Positions 35,505 through 43,717 of a stretch of 64,000 nucleotides of DNA are shown here, in pieces; the stretch's first letter is position 1, and each line of letters begins with the position of its first letter. The notes under the pieces are model-generated. The model was not told where the DNA came from and did not search any database. It worked only from the letters and a program-made list of their open reading frames with translations. The position numbers and the translations under genes were made by a program. This DNA is from JAJRQY01 sp965224435 (GTDB lineage Bacteria; Actinomycetota; Acidimicrobiia; Acidimicrobiales; SZUA-35). Location of the stretch: the NCBI GenBank assembly GCA_965224435.1, contig OZ245048.1, positions 2,418,001 through 2,482,000 of the forward strand, written 5' to 3'.

Positions 35505-38183
35505 TCAGTCCTCATCGACAACACGGAGGAAGAATTCCTTGCTACCAGCAAGGTTCTTGGCCAACTCGATGTCATCGCTCACCAGGAGCAGATCAGACCA
35601 ATAGACCAATCCCTCTGGGTCTGGTTCGCGATCCAGGATCGTGGCGTACAAGCCGGCCACCCGGTCATTTCGTGACTCTTCGGAGCTGTAGAAACCTGAC
35701 GAGATGCCGATGGGACGAGCCGAGCCATTCTCGAGTCTCGACACCCAATAGTCCAAGCCTTCCGCATCAGGCTGTCGATGAAGCAAGGCTTGATAGAGCT
35801 GGGTGACGTACCCCTCGCTAGAACCAGCAGCAATCACATACTCGGGTGAGCTGTAGAACAAGGCTCCGAGGTCTTGGGTTCGCAGTCCGTCTCGAAGCTG
35901 GCCGATCCAATATTGGCGCCCTTCTTCTTCGGCTGGGCGGCCAAGGACGCCCTGGTAGATTTCATCGACGATCTGGCCGGCCCACTCATCGGAGGTTGCC
36001 AGGTCATCAATGAAGGGGCCGAACCCGTGGTAGTCAGCCTTCCAGACAGCCCGATCCAGCTGACGCAGGTCATTGCTTCGGCCGAGGAAGAGTTGGGTGA
36101 GTCCATCGGCGTACTGGGCGGCCTTACTCTCAGCCAGCTCAGGTCGTAGTTCCCACCAGACAGCTATATCGACGGCAGTCGCGAGCCCAATAGTGGTGGA
36201 GAGCGGCGCTGCCAGTCGTTCTGGCCCGAACCCGTCAAGTCGTCCTTCACTGTCGAGAATCCAGCCGCCATTGCCGTTGGGGTCAACGGCAATTGCTCGT
36301 GCGGTTCCGTTCCAGTTGCCACCACGGCGCTGCCAATCTGGCGCCCCTCCAAAGGGATACAGCCGGCCAGCTTGATCCAGAACCCAGCCACTCTCACCAT
36401 CAGGTAATACACCAATGTCAACCGGGGCTCCAGACAGGAGCATCGAGTCATTTTGATTGGATCCGATTGGAGACAGGTTGCCCGCCATGTCCAGCACATA
36501 GCCCTTACCGTTCGCTGCCACACCAAAAGCTACGGCCTGCCCGATCGTTGCCGTTGCCACGGTGAGAGAGGCGGCACCATTGAAGGGATGCAGTCCGCCG
36601 TTCTCGTCCATCACGTAGCCTGCATTTCCCCCATTGCTGACCACCAGATCAATGACCGTGCGTGTTCCCGCTGGTTTGAAACCGGGACTGGTTGCCCCTC
36701 CAAAGCCAATAACGGTGCCGTCTTGTTGCAACACAAATCCTCGGCCAGCCTCAGCAGAAATTGCCAGCACTGCACCTGTGGGAGTCGGTGGGTTGGCAAG
36801 ATAGTCGGCTGCTCCCCCGGCGCGAATACCACCGACGTCGTCGACTGTCAGGAAGGCCGGGCCACTGAGCTGGGGTTCATGTGCTGCGGGCAAGTAGGGC
36901 AGAACCGAGTCTCGAATTGCTCCGCTTCGGACGGTACCGAGTCGAGAGTATGCGTGGCTTCCCGGACATGAGGTCAAGCCGAGGTCGCGGTGGCCAAGGA
37001 TGCTTGGGACCTCAACCCAGGTGCCATCGGGGTAGCGCAGGCCAGACGTCGCTCCAGTTCGGCTCTTCATCCAGGTGGTGCCAAATGGATCGATGCCATG
37101 CAGGCCGAGTTTCCATGAGGCCAGAGCAGCGATGGAGTTGAGTGATGCAGCTGAAGGGGCAATGGCTGTGGGCCGGGCCCCAGCTTGATGCTGTCCAAGC
37201 AGAGCGACACCGGCGGACCAGGTGTTGAATCCCTTGGCATGACCACCAATGACGGGCCGCTCAGCTCCCCCGGACCGCGCCTCCCAGATGGTTCCGAACT
37301 TGTCGACAACAAAGTTGTAGCCAACGTCGCACCAGCCATTGATTTTCACATGGGTGCGGTAGATCCCACGAAGCAGGTCATCCACCTGGTTCTGGTTGTA
37401 GGTGTTGGTCGTGACGGTGTGATGCACAACGACGGCCCGGACATTGTCGGCGTAGGACGGACCATCATCACAATGCTCGTTGCCAAATTCCCATCCTTCG
37501 CTGGCCCAGGCCGAACGTGGCTGGATTGTTGGGCGAGCGCCAGGTTCAGCTGCCTCGATCCTGGCTGGCAGCAGGTCCGGCTCCTGGTCAGCCGTGCTCG
37601 TTAGGGCCTCGACCGTGAGTGATTCGATGTCGCCATCCAGCTGGATGATTTCGACAGCCTCGGAATGTTCACCGATCCAGATTGGACCGATCGCCCCGTT
37701 GAAGACTGCCGTTCCCTCGGGAACAACACCTTCTTCGCCTGACAGTCCATCCGGTGCGTCTTGATTGTCCGCTTCAACGGTGACCCAGCTGCTCCAATGG
37801 CCTTCGTTCTTGCTTCGGATGGCAAACACTCCGGAATGTCCGTTTGTGTCCAAGATCACCATTTCTGGAGCGTTAGAAAGATCCAGGCTGGCACCAACCA
37901 GACTCGGCCTAGCGAGGGCTGCACCGGCTTGATCGTTGGCTTGTTCGCCGACCACTTCCGGCGGTAATGTCCAACCGGAAGCAAGGGCCACCTCTGTGGC
38001 CACGACTTGCAAGTCATTGGAGCCGTCGGGGCTTCGCTCTGGCGCCTGATCCACCTCATTTTTCTCCTGAGCAGACGCGGCACCAGGTACGAGCATGCTC
38101 AGGCAAAGCAGGATGGCGACGAGTAGGCGCGAGCGCCGTTTCGCCAGGATCAACTGATGTCGTGAAGGGAGTAGGGAGTTCAT
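35505..38183 (-). CDS. Secreted PGRP-type N-acetylmuramoyl-L-alanine amidase with DUF4214 repeats
   Basis: 892 residues from ATG 38183 (a TTG at 38210 is less likely). Signal peptide ends near ASAQE. Region ~80-215 is a beta-rich domain. The PGRP/amidase_2 domain (~240-420) has VVVHHTVTTN, YNFVVDKFGTIWEARSGG, GHRDLGLTSCPGS, giving the His/His/Cys zinc site. Next is a run of repeats of the form GxGWVLDxxGRLxPFGG (~450-680), probably a beta-propeller. The C-terminus has four DUF4214 units homologous to those of the SpoIID protein. It should cut the amide between MurNAc and the stem peptide. It has the same strand as the SpoIID gene. Confidence 0.92.
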   Translation of the reverse strand: MNSLLPSRHQLILAKRRSRLLVAILLCLSMLVPGAASAQEKNEVDQAPERSPDGSNDLQVVATEVALASGWTLPPEVVGEQANDQAGAALARPSLVGASLDLSNAPEMVILDTNGHSGVFAIRSKNEGHWSSWVTVEADNQDAPDGLSGEEGVVPEGTAVFNGAIGPIWIGEHSEAVEIIQLDGDIESLTVEALTSTADQEPDLLPARIEAAEPGARPTIQPRSAWASEGWEFGNEHCDDGPSYADNVRAVVVHHTVTTNTYNQNQVDDLLRGIYRTHVKINGWCDVGYNFVVDKFGTIWEARSGGAERPVIGGHAKGFNTWSAGVALLGQHQAGARPTAIAPSAASLNSIAALASWKLGLHGIDPFGTTWMKSRTGATSGLRYPDGTWVEVPSILGHRDLGLTSCPGSHAYSRLGTVRSGAIRDSVLPYLPAAHEPQLSGPAFLTVDDVGGIRAGGAADYLANPPTPTGAVLAISAEAGRGFVLQQDGTVIGFGGATSPGFKPAGTRTVIDLVVSNGGNAGYVMDENGGLHPFNGAASLTVATATIGQAVAFGVAANGKGYVLDMAGNLSPIGSNQNDSMLLSGAPVDIGVLPDGESGWVLDQAGRLYPFGGAPDWQRRGGNWNGTARAIAVDPNGNGGWILDSEGRLDGFGPERLAAPLSTTIGLATAVDIAVWWELRPELAESKAAQYADGLTQLFLGRSNDLRQLDRAVWKADYHGFGPFIDDLATSDEWAGQIVDEIYQGVLGRPAEEEGRQYWIGQLRDGLRTQDLGALFYSSPEYVIAAGSSEGYVTQLYQALLHRQPDAEGLDYWVSRLENGSARPIGISSGFYSSEESRNDRVAGLYATILDREPDPEGLVYWSDLLLVSDDIELAKNLAGSKEFFLRVVDED

Positions 38184-38253
38184 GATTGTGAGCCGGGTTG
38201 GGCCTTGCAAACCGTAGTTCCCTACATCGACTCTTTTGTGTCATTGCCGCGGG

Positions 38254-38285
38254 CTGTCTTGCCCAGCCGCACTGTCTTGCCCAGC
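38254..38285. repeat. Short tandem duplication upstream of the amidase gene
   Basis: CTGTCTTGCCCAGC occurs at 38254-38267 and again at 38272-38285, period 18. It lies in the 109-base gap between moeZ and the PGRP amidase start. Confidence 0.6.
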
Positions 38286-38292
38286 AATTCCG

Positions 38293-39480
38293 TCAGGCAT
38301 TGCTCCCGGTGTCCACTGACTTGCCGAGCACCGGCATGCACTGGCCTTCGAGTTCGACAATCTCGATACGGTCGCGGTTGGCGTAGGTGACCTGATTGTC
38401 TGGGTCGATCTTGAGCTGGTATTCCCGGAAACTCAGCTCCAACGCATCAAAGGCCAGCAGCCTTCCTCGCAAGGAGTCACCGAGCCCAAGGATGATCTTG
38501 ATCGCTTCAAGAGCTTGGATTGAACCGACTATGCCAGGCAGAACACCAAGCACTCCGGCTTCTGCGCAACTGGGAGCAAGCTCGGGAGGTGGAGGCTCGG
38601 GCAATAGATCGCGATAGGTCGGTCCGTCCAGCGGATCAAACACCGTGACCTGGCCTTCGAATCGGAAGATCGAGCCATGCACGACGGGAATGCCAAGCTT
38701 CACCGATGCATCGTTAAGGATGTAGCGACTCGGAAAGTTGTCGGCTCCGTCTATCACGACGTCATAGCCAGCAAGGATGTCGAGGATGTTGCCTGCACCA
38801 AGTCGAGTGTTGTAGGTTCGCACATCCAAGTCCGGATTGAGCTTGACCAGAGTCTCTTTGGCTGATTCGACCTTGTCCTGGCCAATCCGATCGATATTGT
38901 GAATGATCTGTCGTTGCAGATTGGACTCATCGACAACGTCCATGTCGACAATGCCGATCATGCCCACTCCGGCCGCAGCCAGATACATGGCGGCCGGCGA
39001 ACCAAGGCCTCCGGCCCCAAGCAACAAGACCTTTGCCCCAAGCAGTTTGAGCTGGCCTTCTTCATTCACCTCTGGCAACAAGATGTGCCGGCTATAGCGG
39101 TTGCGTTGGGCGGCGGTCAGCGTGAGCGGTGCGCTCCAGTCACGGCCCTCGTCCTTCCATTTGTTAAAGCCACCGTCCATAGACGAGACATTCTTGTATC
39201 CAAGTTCCGCCAGCGATTTTGCCCCAAAGGCCGATCGGGCGCCGCCAGCACAAAGAAGCACAATTGCTGTCGCCTTGTCCGGGATACGACTTTCTATTTG
39301 GGATTCGAGGTTTCCTCGAACGATCGTGAGTGATCCGGGGATGATCCCTTGGGCAGTCTCATCAGGCTCACGAATGTCAACGAAGGTGTGCCCAAGCTGA
39401 CGAAGGGCGTCCGCCTGCTCGGTGTCAATCTCAGAGATCTCGGCCTTGGTTTCAGCTAGCAGTTCTCGGAATGATGCCAT
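38293..39480 (-). CDS. moeZ: MoeZ/ThiF-type adenylyltransferase with N-terminal rhodanese domain
   Basis: 395 residues. Residues 1-115 are a rhodanese domain (FVDIREPDE, active loop LLCAGGARSAFG with the sulfur-accepting Cys). Residues ~125-395 are an E1-like MoeB/ThiF domain with LLGAGGLGSPAAMYLAAAGV, DMDVVDESNLQRQ and DGADNFPSRY. The CXXC zinc pair of MoeB is replaced (TYRDLLPEPPPP), as I recall for mycobacterial MoeZ. In M. tuberculosis MoeZ the rhodanese is C-terminal, so the domain order is reversed here. It activates and sulfurates carrier proteins for molybdopterin, thiamine or cysteine synthesis. The start is two bases past the stop of a 61-codon ORF. Confidence 0.92.
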   Translation of the reverse strand: MASFRELLAETKAEISEIDTEQADALRQLGHTFVDIREPDETAQGIIPGSLTIVRGNLESQIESRIPDKATAIVLLCAGGARSAFGAKSLAELGYKNVSSMDGGFNKWKDEGRDWSAPLTLTAAQRNRYSRHILLPEVNEEGQLKLLGAKVLLLGAGGLGSPAAMYLAAAGVGMIGIVDMDVVDESNLQRQIIHNIDRIGQDKVESAKETLVKLNPDLDVRTYNTRLGAGNILDILAGYDVVIDGADNFPSRYILNDASVKLGIPVVHGSIFRFEGQVTVFDPLDGPTYRDLLPEPPPPELAPSCAEAGVLGVLPGIVGSIQALEAIKIILGLGDSLRGRLLAFDALELSFREYQLKIDPDNQVTYANRDRIEIVELEGQCMPVLGKSVDTGSNA

Positions 39481-39482
39481 GT

Positions 39483-39668
39483 TCAGAGTTCCTCGGTGGT
39501 GGTGCCAACAATGCTGTTGCCAGCAGTGCTGTTAGGAGTGGCGATGGTTTCGGGTGTGTCCTTGCCAGACAAAAGTGAAACCCTACCTGCTTGGTCAACA
39601 ATCAATCCGTGCGCCCTATTCCCGGCCCAACAGGTTGTCTGGATGAAATCGACCACCAGTACATTCAT
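39483..39668 (-). CDS. Small protein between sirtuin and moeZ (61 aa)
   Basis: The ATG overlaps the sirtuin stop as ATGA (39665-39668) and its TGA is two bases before the moeZ ATG, so all three frames are packed for coupled translation, the best evidence it is real. The protein opens with a hydrophobic strand and a single Cys (VLVVDFIQTTCWAGNRAHG), continues LIVDQAGRVSLLSG and ends in a Thr/Ser-rich tail. It lacks a C-terminal Gly-Gly, so it is not a sulfur carrier of the MoaD/ThiS type. I do not recognise it. Confidence 0.6.
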   Translation of the reverse strand: MNVLVVDFIQTTCWAGNRAHGLIVDQAGRVSLLSGKDTPETIATPNSTAGNSIVGTTTEEL

Positions 39669-40501
39669 GCCACCATCTGTCCAAGAAGCTCGCTAATTGA
39701 GCCACGAACCGACACATCAGCAAGCTCGTCCATTTCTGTCGGCGAGCCGTTGACAATGACAACTCGAGCTCCGGCGTTCTTGGCTACAGGAACCAGGCTG
39801 GCAATTGGATAGACCCCGAGGGTCGAACCAATTGCCAGTATCAGATCACATTCGTAGGCCGCGTCCTCGCTGCGCTGCAAGTCGCTGGTGCTGAGGCTTT
39901 GCCCGAAACTCACGGTGGCAGATTTGAGGATTCCATTGCATGACTGACACGGCGGGTCCTCCTCTCCAGCGCGCACCCGGTCCAATACCTCTTGCATGGG
40001 CGCTCGATAGTCGCATTCCAAACACTGCACTTCACGCGCTGTTCCATGAATTTCGACAATCTTGTCCGGATCTGATCCGGCAGCGTGGTGCAGGCCATCG
40101 ATATTCTGAGTAACAAGAAGCAGCAGCTTTTTCTGTTTCTCAAGCTGGAGCAACGCCTCATGGCCGCGGTTGGGTTTAGCAGCCCAGACCGGTGAGTCCA
40201 ATCGACTTCGCCATGCCAGTCGACGCACCTCCGGATCAGCAACATAGTGTTGGATATTGGACATCTTCTCGGCCTTGGGGTTCTTGGTCCACACCCCGTT
40301 GGGCCCCCGAAAATCGGGGATTCGTGAGTCGGTTGAGATTCCGGCTCCGGTCAGAACGAGGATCTTTCCGGCGCTGGCAACGATGCTTCGAGCTTGCTCG
40401 AGATGCTGAGAATCATCCCGTCTACTCACAGCGCCGTTCACGTCATCGACCATGCCAGCGAGCGTAGACCAAGGATCCTTCCCCAGCATCACAGACTTCA
40501 T
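39665..40501 (-). CDS. cobB: Sir2-family NAD-dependent protein deacylase
   Basis: 278 residues. GAGIS(TDSRIPDFRG), TQNIDGLH and the catalytic His of VEIHGTAREVQC are present, along with the zinc site CLEC...CQSC and NAD-binding IGSTLGVYP and VNGSPTE. It removes acyl groups from protein lysines, coupling acylation to NAD, and commonly controls acyl-CoA synthetases. TAGAAT nine bases before the ATG at 40501 supports the longest start, although the ATG at 40453 is possible. First gene of a sirtuin-small ORF-moeZ operon, divergent from the gene at 40591. Confidence 0.93.
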   Translation of the reverse strand: MKSVMLGKDPWSTLAGMVDDVNGAVSRRDDSQHLEQARSIVASAGKILVLTGAGISTDSRIPDFRGPNGVWTKNPKAEKMSNIQHYVADPEVRRLAWRSRLDSPVWAAKPNRGHEALLQLEKQKKLLLLVTQNIDGLHHAAGSDPDKIVEIHGTAREVQCLECDYRAPMQEVLDRVRAGEEDPPCQSCNGILKSATVSFGQSLSTSDLQRSEDAAYECDLILAIGSTLGVYPIASLVPVAKNAGARVVIVNGSPTEMDELADVSVRGSISELLGQMVA

Positions 40502-40510
40502 CGGTCTTGC

Positions 40511-40516
40511 ATTCTA
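40511..40516 (-). promoter_or_regulatory. Candidate -10 box of the sirtuin operon
   Basis: TAGAAT on the minus strand, a 5 of 6 match to TATAAT, ends nine bases before the ATG at 40501 within an AT-rich stretch. Confidence 0.5.
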
Positions 40517-40590
40517 GATTGATTTGGTTTACGCTTATTTACCTTCCCTTCCCTTGAATAGTATTCCATTTCATCGATGAACGGACCACA

Positions 40591-41190
40591 ATGCACGACA
40601 AAGCACGAGCAACGACATCACCAAGCCCAGCACCGACAGCCCTCCCTGCGCTGGCAGCCGACCCGGAGCCAGCAGGCACCTCCCGGCCAACAGTCACCCC
40701 CGGGCCAACAACTGTCACCCCCGGACCTACAGCAATCACTCCCCTGTCCAACTTTCCGGAGAACCAGCTCACGATTCATCCCTGGCAAGATCCGTTACTG
40801 GACGAGCTCGGTCACGATCCTCGCTCGCTCTATGTCGAACGCTATTGGCTTCCCATTCTTGGTCCATCGGCAACCCTGCTTCTGCGACGGTTCGCCATGG
40901 CCCTAGAAGAGACGCCCGATGGCTTCACTCTGGAGTGCGCCGACTGGGCTCTAGGACTCGGGATAGGGATGCGAGGGGGCAAGAATGGCCCCTTCTGGCG
41001 CGCCCTGGACCGATGCTGTCGCTTCGGGACTGCCCAGCGCAAGGGCTCTCAGCTACTGGTCCGCCCCAAGTTGTCGCCTCTCAGCATGCACCAGGTCATG
41101 CGACTACCAGATCATCTTCACGCCAGCCACCACGAATGGACGATGAACCAGCTGAAACCAATCTCGTCCCGCAATCCAAGCGCTGCCTGA
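40591..41190 (+). CDS. Conserved-looking hypothetical protein with Pro/Thr-rich N-terminus
   Basis: 199 residues. Residues 1-55 are low complexity with repeats of TVTPGPT. The rest looks like a compact domain: HPWQDPLLDELGHDPRSLYVERYWLPILGPSATLLLRRFA, a helix, ALGLGIGMRGGKNGPFWRALDRCCRFGTA, then RPKLSPLSMHQVMRLP, a pattern I associate with an uncharacterised actinobacterial family possibly of winged-helix type; that memory is not proof. No signal peptide. ATG start; a frame from 40577 is an alternative shadow. It is divergent from the sirtuin, with an AT-rich shared promoter region, and converges on a DUF4214 gene. Confidence 0.8.
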   Translation: MHDKARATTSPSPAPTALPALAADPEPAGTSRPTVTPGPTTVTPGPTAITPLSNFPENQLTIHPWQDPLLDELGHDPRSLYVERYWLPILGPSATLLLRRFAMALEETPDGFTLECADWALGLGIGMRGGKNGPFWRALDRCCRFGTAQRKGSQLLVRPKLSPLSMHQVMRLPDHLHASHHEWTMNQLKPISSRNPSAA

Positions 41191-41201
41191 GCAAGCCCTA
41201 A

Positions 41202-42020
41202 TCAGCCCGACCACGGGTCACGATCTTGGGCATGAGGGTGGGAGTAGTAGACGACTGTCCAGAAGATTTCGTTGCTGCTATCAACATCAATCACGACTGA
41301 CGAAACACCATGTTCGCTCAAGGGAATGTTCCAATAGAAGTCGTAGCGGTCAACTTGCAGGGTTCCATCGGAGCGATCAGACTCACCGGCTGGCGAATTG
41401 AGAACCACTGAGACCGGCACATCGGTCTCAGACTCACTCCACAAGAGAATGTCACCGTAGGCACCTCCCACAGGTAGATCGACGTTGCCAACTCCGCAGG
41501 CGAATCTGACACCAGTCTTGTACCACTGGAGATAACCAGCCAACGGAGCCGAGGTCGCTGTCAGTGTCACGAACTCTGCGGACTCACTGAAAGCGATCAT
41601 GAATTCGCCGCGTTCGAGCCCGTTGTCCAGAGCATTCCGCCAATGATTGAGGCCCGCATCGTCCGGGACCCGACCAAGAACATTTCGATAGGCAAGTTGA
41701 ACAAACTCTTGGTTGTCCAAAGCACCATAGGTATTGCGAAATTCTTCAGAGTCAACGAACGCAGTCGAGATGGTTTCCAGATTGGCATCGGTCTGGCCGT
41801 AGGTGATCATCCAATACTCCCAGCCAACCGAATCCGGTTCCCGTTGGAAGAATGCTGAATAGAGCCGGTAGATGGAGTCAGTCATCTCCGGGCAAGCGGT
41901 GACGAACTCGTCGCCTACTTGAGATGCCACTGGTCTGGGAGAAGCCAACACCGGAGTTGGAGTCGCAAGCAACAGAGGCATCAAGAGCCCGGGTACAAGG
42001 ACAAGTCTTTTGAGGTTCAT
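41202..42020 (-). CDS. Secreted DUF4214-domain protein
   Basis: 272 residues from ATG 42020; the open frame reaches 42395 but that part overlaps the next gene. Signal peptide to about residue 27 (LLLATPTPVLASP). A DUF4214 domain spans about 48-150 with LYSAFFQREPDSVGWEYW and NVLGRVPDDAGLNHWRNAL. The C-terminal ~110 residues are beta-rich (SEHGVSSVVIDVDSS) and unrecognised. DUF4214 is common in secreted and glycan-linked proteins, but its function is unsettled. The neighbour on the same strand is a polyprenyl glycosylphosphotransferase, 136 bases away. Confidence 0.85.
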   Translation of the reverse strand: MNLKRLVLVPGLLMPLLLATPTPVLASPRPVASQVGDEFVTACPEMTDSIYRLYSAFFQREPDSVGWEYWMITYGQTDANLETISTAFVDSEEFRNTYGALDNQEFVQLAYRNVLGRVPDDAGLNHWRNALDNGLERGEFMIAFSESAEFVTLTATSAPLAGYLQWYKTGVRFACGVGNVDLPVGGAYGDILLWSESETDVPVSVVLNSPAGESDRSDGTLQVDRYDFYWNIPLSEHGVSSVVIDVDSSNEIFWTVVYYSHPHAQDRDPWSG

Positions 42021-42109
42021 ACCCTCAACTGTCCCAGGCCAAGGCGCGCCAACGCATGGGCCCGACGGCTCGTTCACTACTGTGCGTGACGGGCGATCTC
42101 GCCCCCTAG

Positions 42110-42121
42110 GGCCGTACGGCC
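42110..42121. promoter_or_regulatory. 12-base palindrome upstream of the DUF4214 gene
   Basis: GGCCGTACGGCC, a perfect palindrome, lies 90 bases before the DUF4214 gene start and 35 bases past the glycosylphosphotransferase stop. It could be an operator or the stem of a terminator; there is no U-run. Confidence 0.35.
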
Positions 42122-42156
42122 TAGCTGGACCGCATCCCGGCAACAACAGTGGCGGC

Positions 42157-43638
42157 CTAGTAAGCGCCGTCGCTCTTGAGTACCGCGGGAATCGTCCTGG
42201 CCAGGATCGACAGGTCAACAAGGAGTGACCAATTGTCGACGTAGTACAAGTCGAGCCGTGTGTATTCCTCAAACGTTGTTTCACTGCGGCCAGAGACCTG
42301 CCACATGCCGGTGATGCCCGGCTTGACTCGCAGGCGTCCATACAGATCCGGACCCCACTCTGCCATCTCCGAGGACAAGGCAGGACGGGGTCCAACCAGG
42401 CTCATCTCCCCCTTCATGACATTGAAGAACTGGGGGAGTTCATCTAGCGAGGTTTTGCGTAAGAAGGCGCCAGCCTTGGTGATCCGAGGATCATCTTTCA
42501 TCTTGAACAGTGGCCCGGATCCTTCGTTCTGCTCACCAAGATCAGCAAGAATCTCTTCGGCGTTCACCACCATTGTTCGGAACTTGAGGACGTCAAAGGG
42601 GACTCCGTCCTGCCCGACTCGCGATTGACGGAAGACGACCGGCCCTTCAGAGCCACGTCGGATCCACAGGGCAACGGCAGCGAGCAAGGGGGCGAACACC
42701 ACGATGGCTCCCCCGGCCAATACCAGATCGAAAACTCGTTTCGCCACGGCCCGCCAACCGTTTCGTCGCACCGGTTCAACATAGACAACTGGGAATCGGC
42801 CAAGAGGGCGAACGGTTAATCGGCCTGGGTCAATGTCCACCAGGGTCGAGCTCAACTCGACATGGATGCCCGCATCGACCAGGTCCCGGATGAGTCGGTT
42901 GCTTGCCGCAGTCGTAATTCCGCTGGCGGCAACGACGACACCCAGTGCCTCGCTGGATCGGGCTGTTTGCAGAACCCGTGTTGTGAGCTCGTTCGGATTG
43001 TCAACGTCCGCAGGGTTGACTGAGCCGACAACGTCGTAGCCCAGTTGCGGCTCTTCTTCGAACATGCGGATCAGGATCCGACTCTCGTCGTTCTCACCGA
43101 TCATCAAGACCCGGCGGCGGCGCTTTCCATCAGCCCGAATCCGTTCGTATCGTCGGCGCACCAGTTCACGTTCCAACACAAGACCAGTGGCAACAAACAG
43201 CGCGCTAAGAGCCAGCCATGTTCGTCCGACCTTGAGGTCGGCTCCAAAAGCAATGATTGATGCGGAGGCAACCGCAAGCACAACCGAATCCAAGATTCGT
43301 CTCACCTCATCGGAACGACGGGTGATGAATCGGGCGACATAGAGCCTGGCGCGAGCCATCCAGAAGGCCAGAGCAATGAGGAGCACGATTCCCCCGAGTA
43401 GACCATCGCTGCTTGAGTTTGCAATTTTCGCGGCGAGAAGAAGCCCAAGGCCTGCTACTCCGACATCCATCGCCACCTGGATCGCCTTGGTTCGATAGAC
43501 CTGGAGCCCCTGTTTGGCGGTGAAAACATGTTCCAATCCCGCATTGCCTTGATCCACTACAACCACAGCGTCGCCTGCCTCCTCTGGCTGAATACGTCGA
43601 ACGCTCACAACGTACATCGGTAAACCAGAGCCAGACAT
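42157..43638 (-). CDS. Polyprenyl glycosylphosphotransferase (WbaP/WcaJ-type)
   Basis: 493 residues. Four N-terminal membrane segments (about 50-175), a CoA-binding-like domain (VLMIGENDESRILIRMF) in the middle, a fifth membrane segment (KRVFDLVLAGGAIVVFAPLLAAVALW), and the C-terminal bacterial sugar transferase domain with VVFRQSRVGQDGVPFDVLKFRTM, KTSLDELPQ and SLVGPRPALSSEM. It starts repeat-unit assembly by moving a sugar phosphate from a nucleotide sugar onto undecaprenyl phosphate. The sugar cannot be told. No polymerase or flippase gene is adjacent, so the rest of the pathway is outside the window. Confidence 0.93.
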   Translation of the reverse strand: MSGSGLPMYVVSVRRIQPEEAGDAVVVVDQGNAGLEHVFTAKQGLQVYRTKAIQVAMDVGVAGLGLLLAAKIANSSSDGLLGGIVLLIALAFWMARARLYVARFITRRSDEVRRILDSVVLAVASASIIAFGADLKVGRTWLALSALFVATGLVLERELVRRRYERIRADGKRRRRVLMIGENDESRILIRMFEEEPQLGYDVVGSVNPADVDNPNELTTRVLQTARSSEALGVVVAASGITTAASNRLIRDLVDAGIHVELSSTLVDIDPGRLTVRPLGRFPVVYVEPVRRNGWRAVAKRVFDLVLAGGAIVVFAPLLAAVALWIRRGSEGPVVFRQSRVGQDGVPFDVLKFRTMVVNAEEILADLGEQNEGSGPLFKMKDDPRITKAGAFLRKTSLDELPQFFNVMKGEMSLVGPRPALSSEMAEWGPDLYGRLRVKPGITGMWQVSGRSETTFEEYTRLDLYYVDNWSLLVDLSILARTIPAVLKSDGAY

Positions 43639-43717
43639 GAGGCTGCTGGCCTAGAGATCAGAGGAGAAAACGGGGTGTACTACCCGACCCCATGCCATCA
43701 GGTTGGCGCTTCACGTA

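Noticed and set aside
42021..42395. N-terminal extension of the DUF4214 protein at 41202
   Set aside because: It overlaps the glycosylphosphotransferase gene, and the signal peptide begins at 42020.
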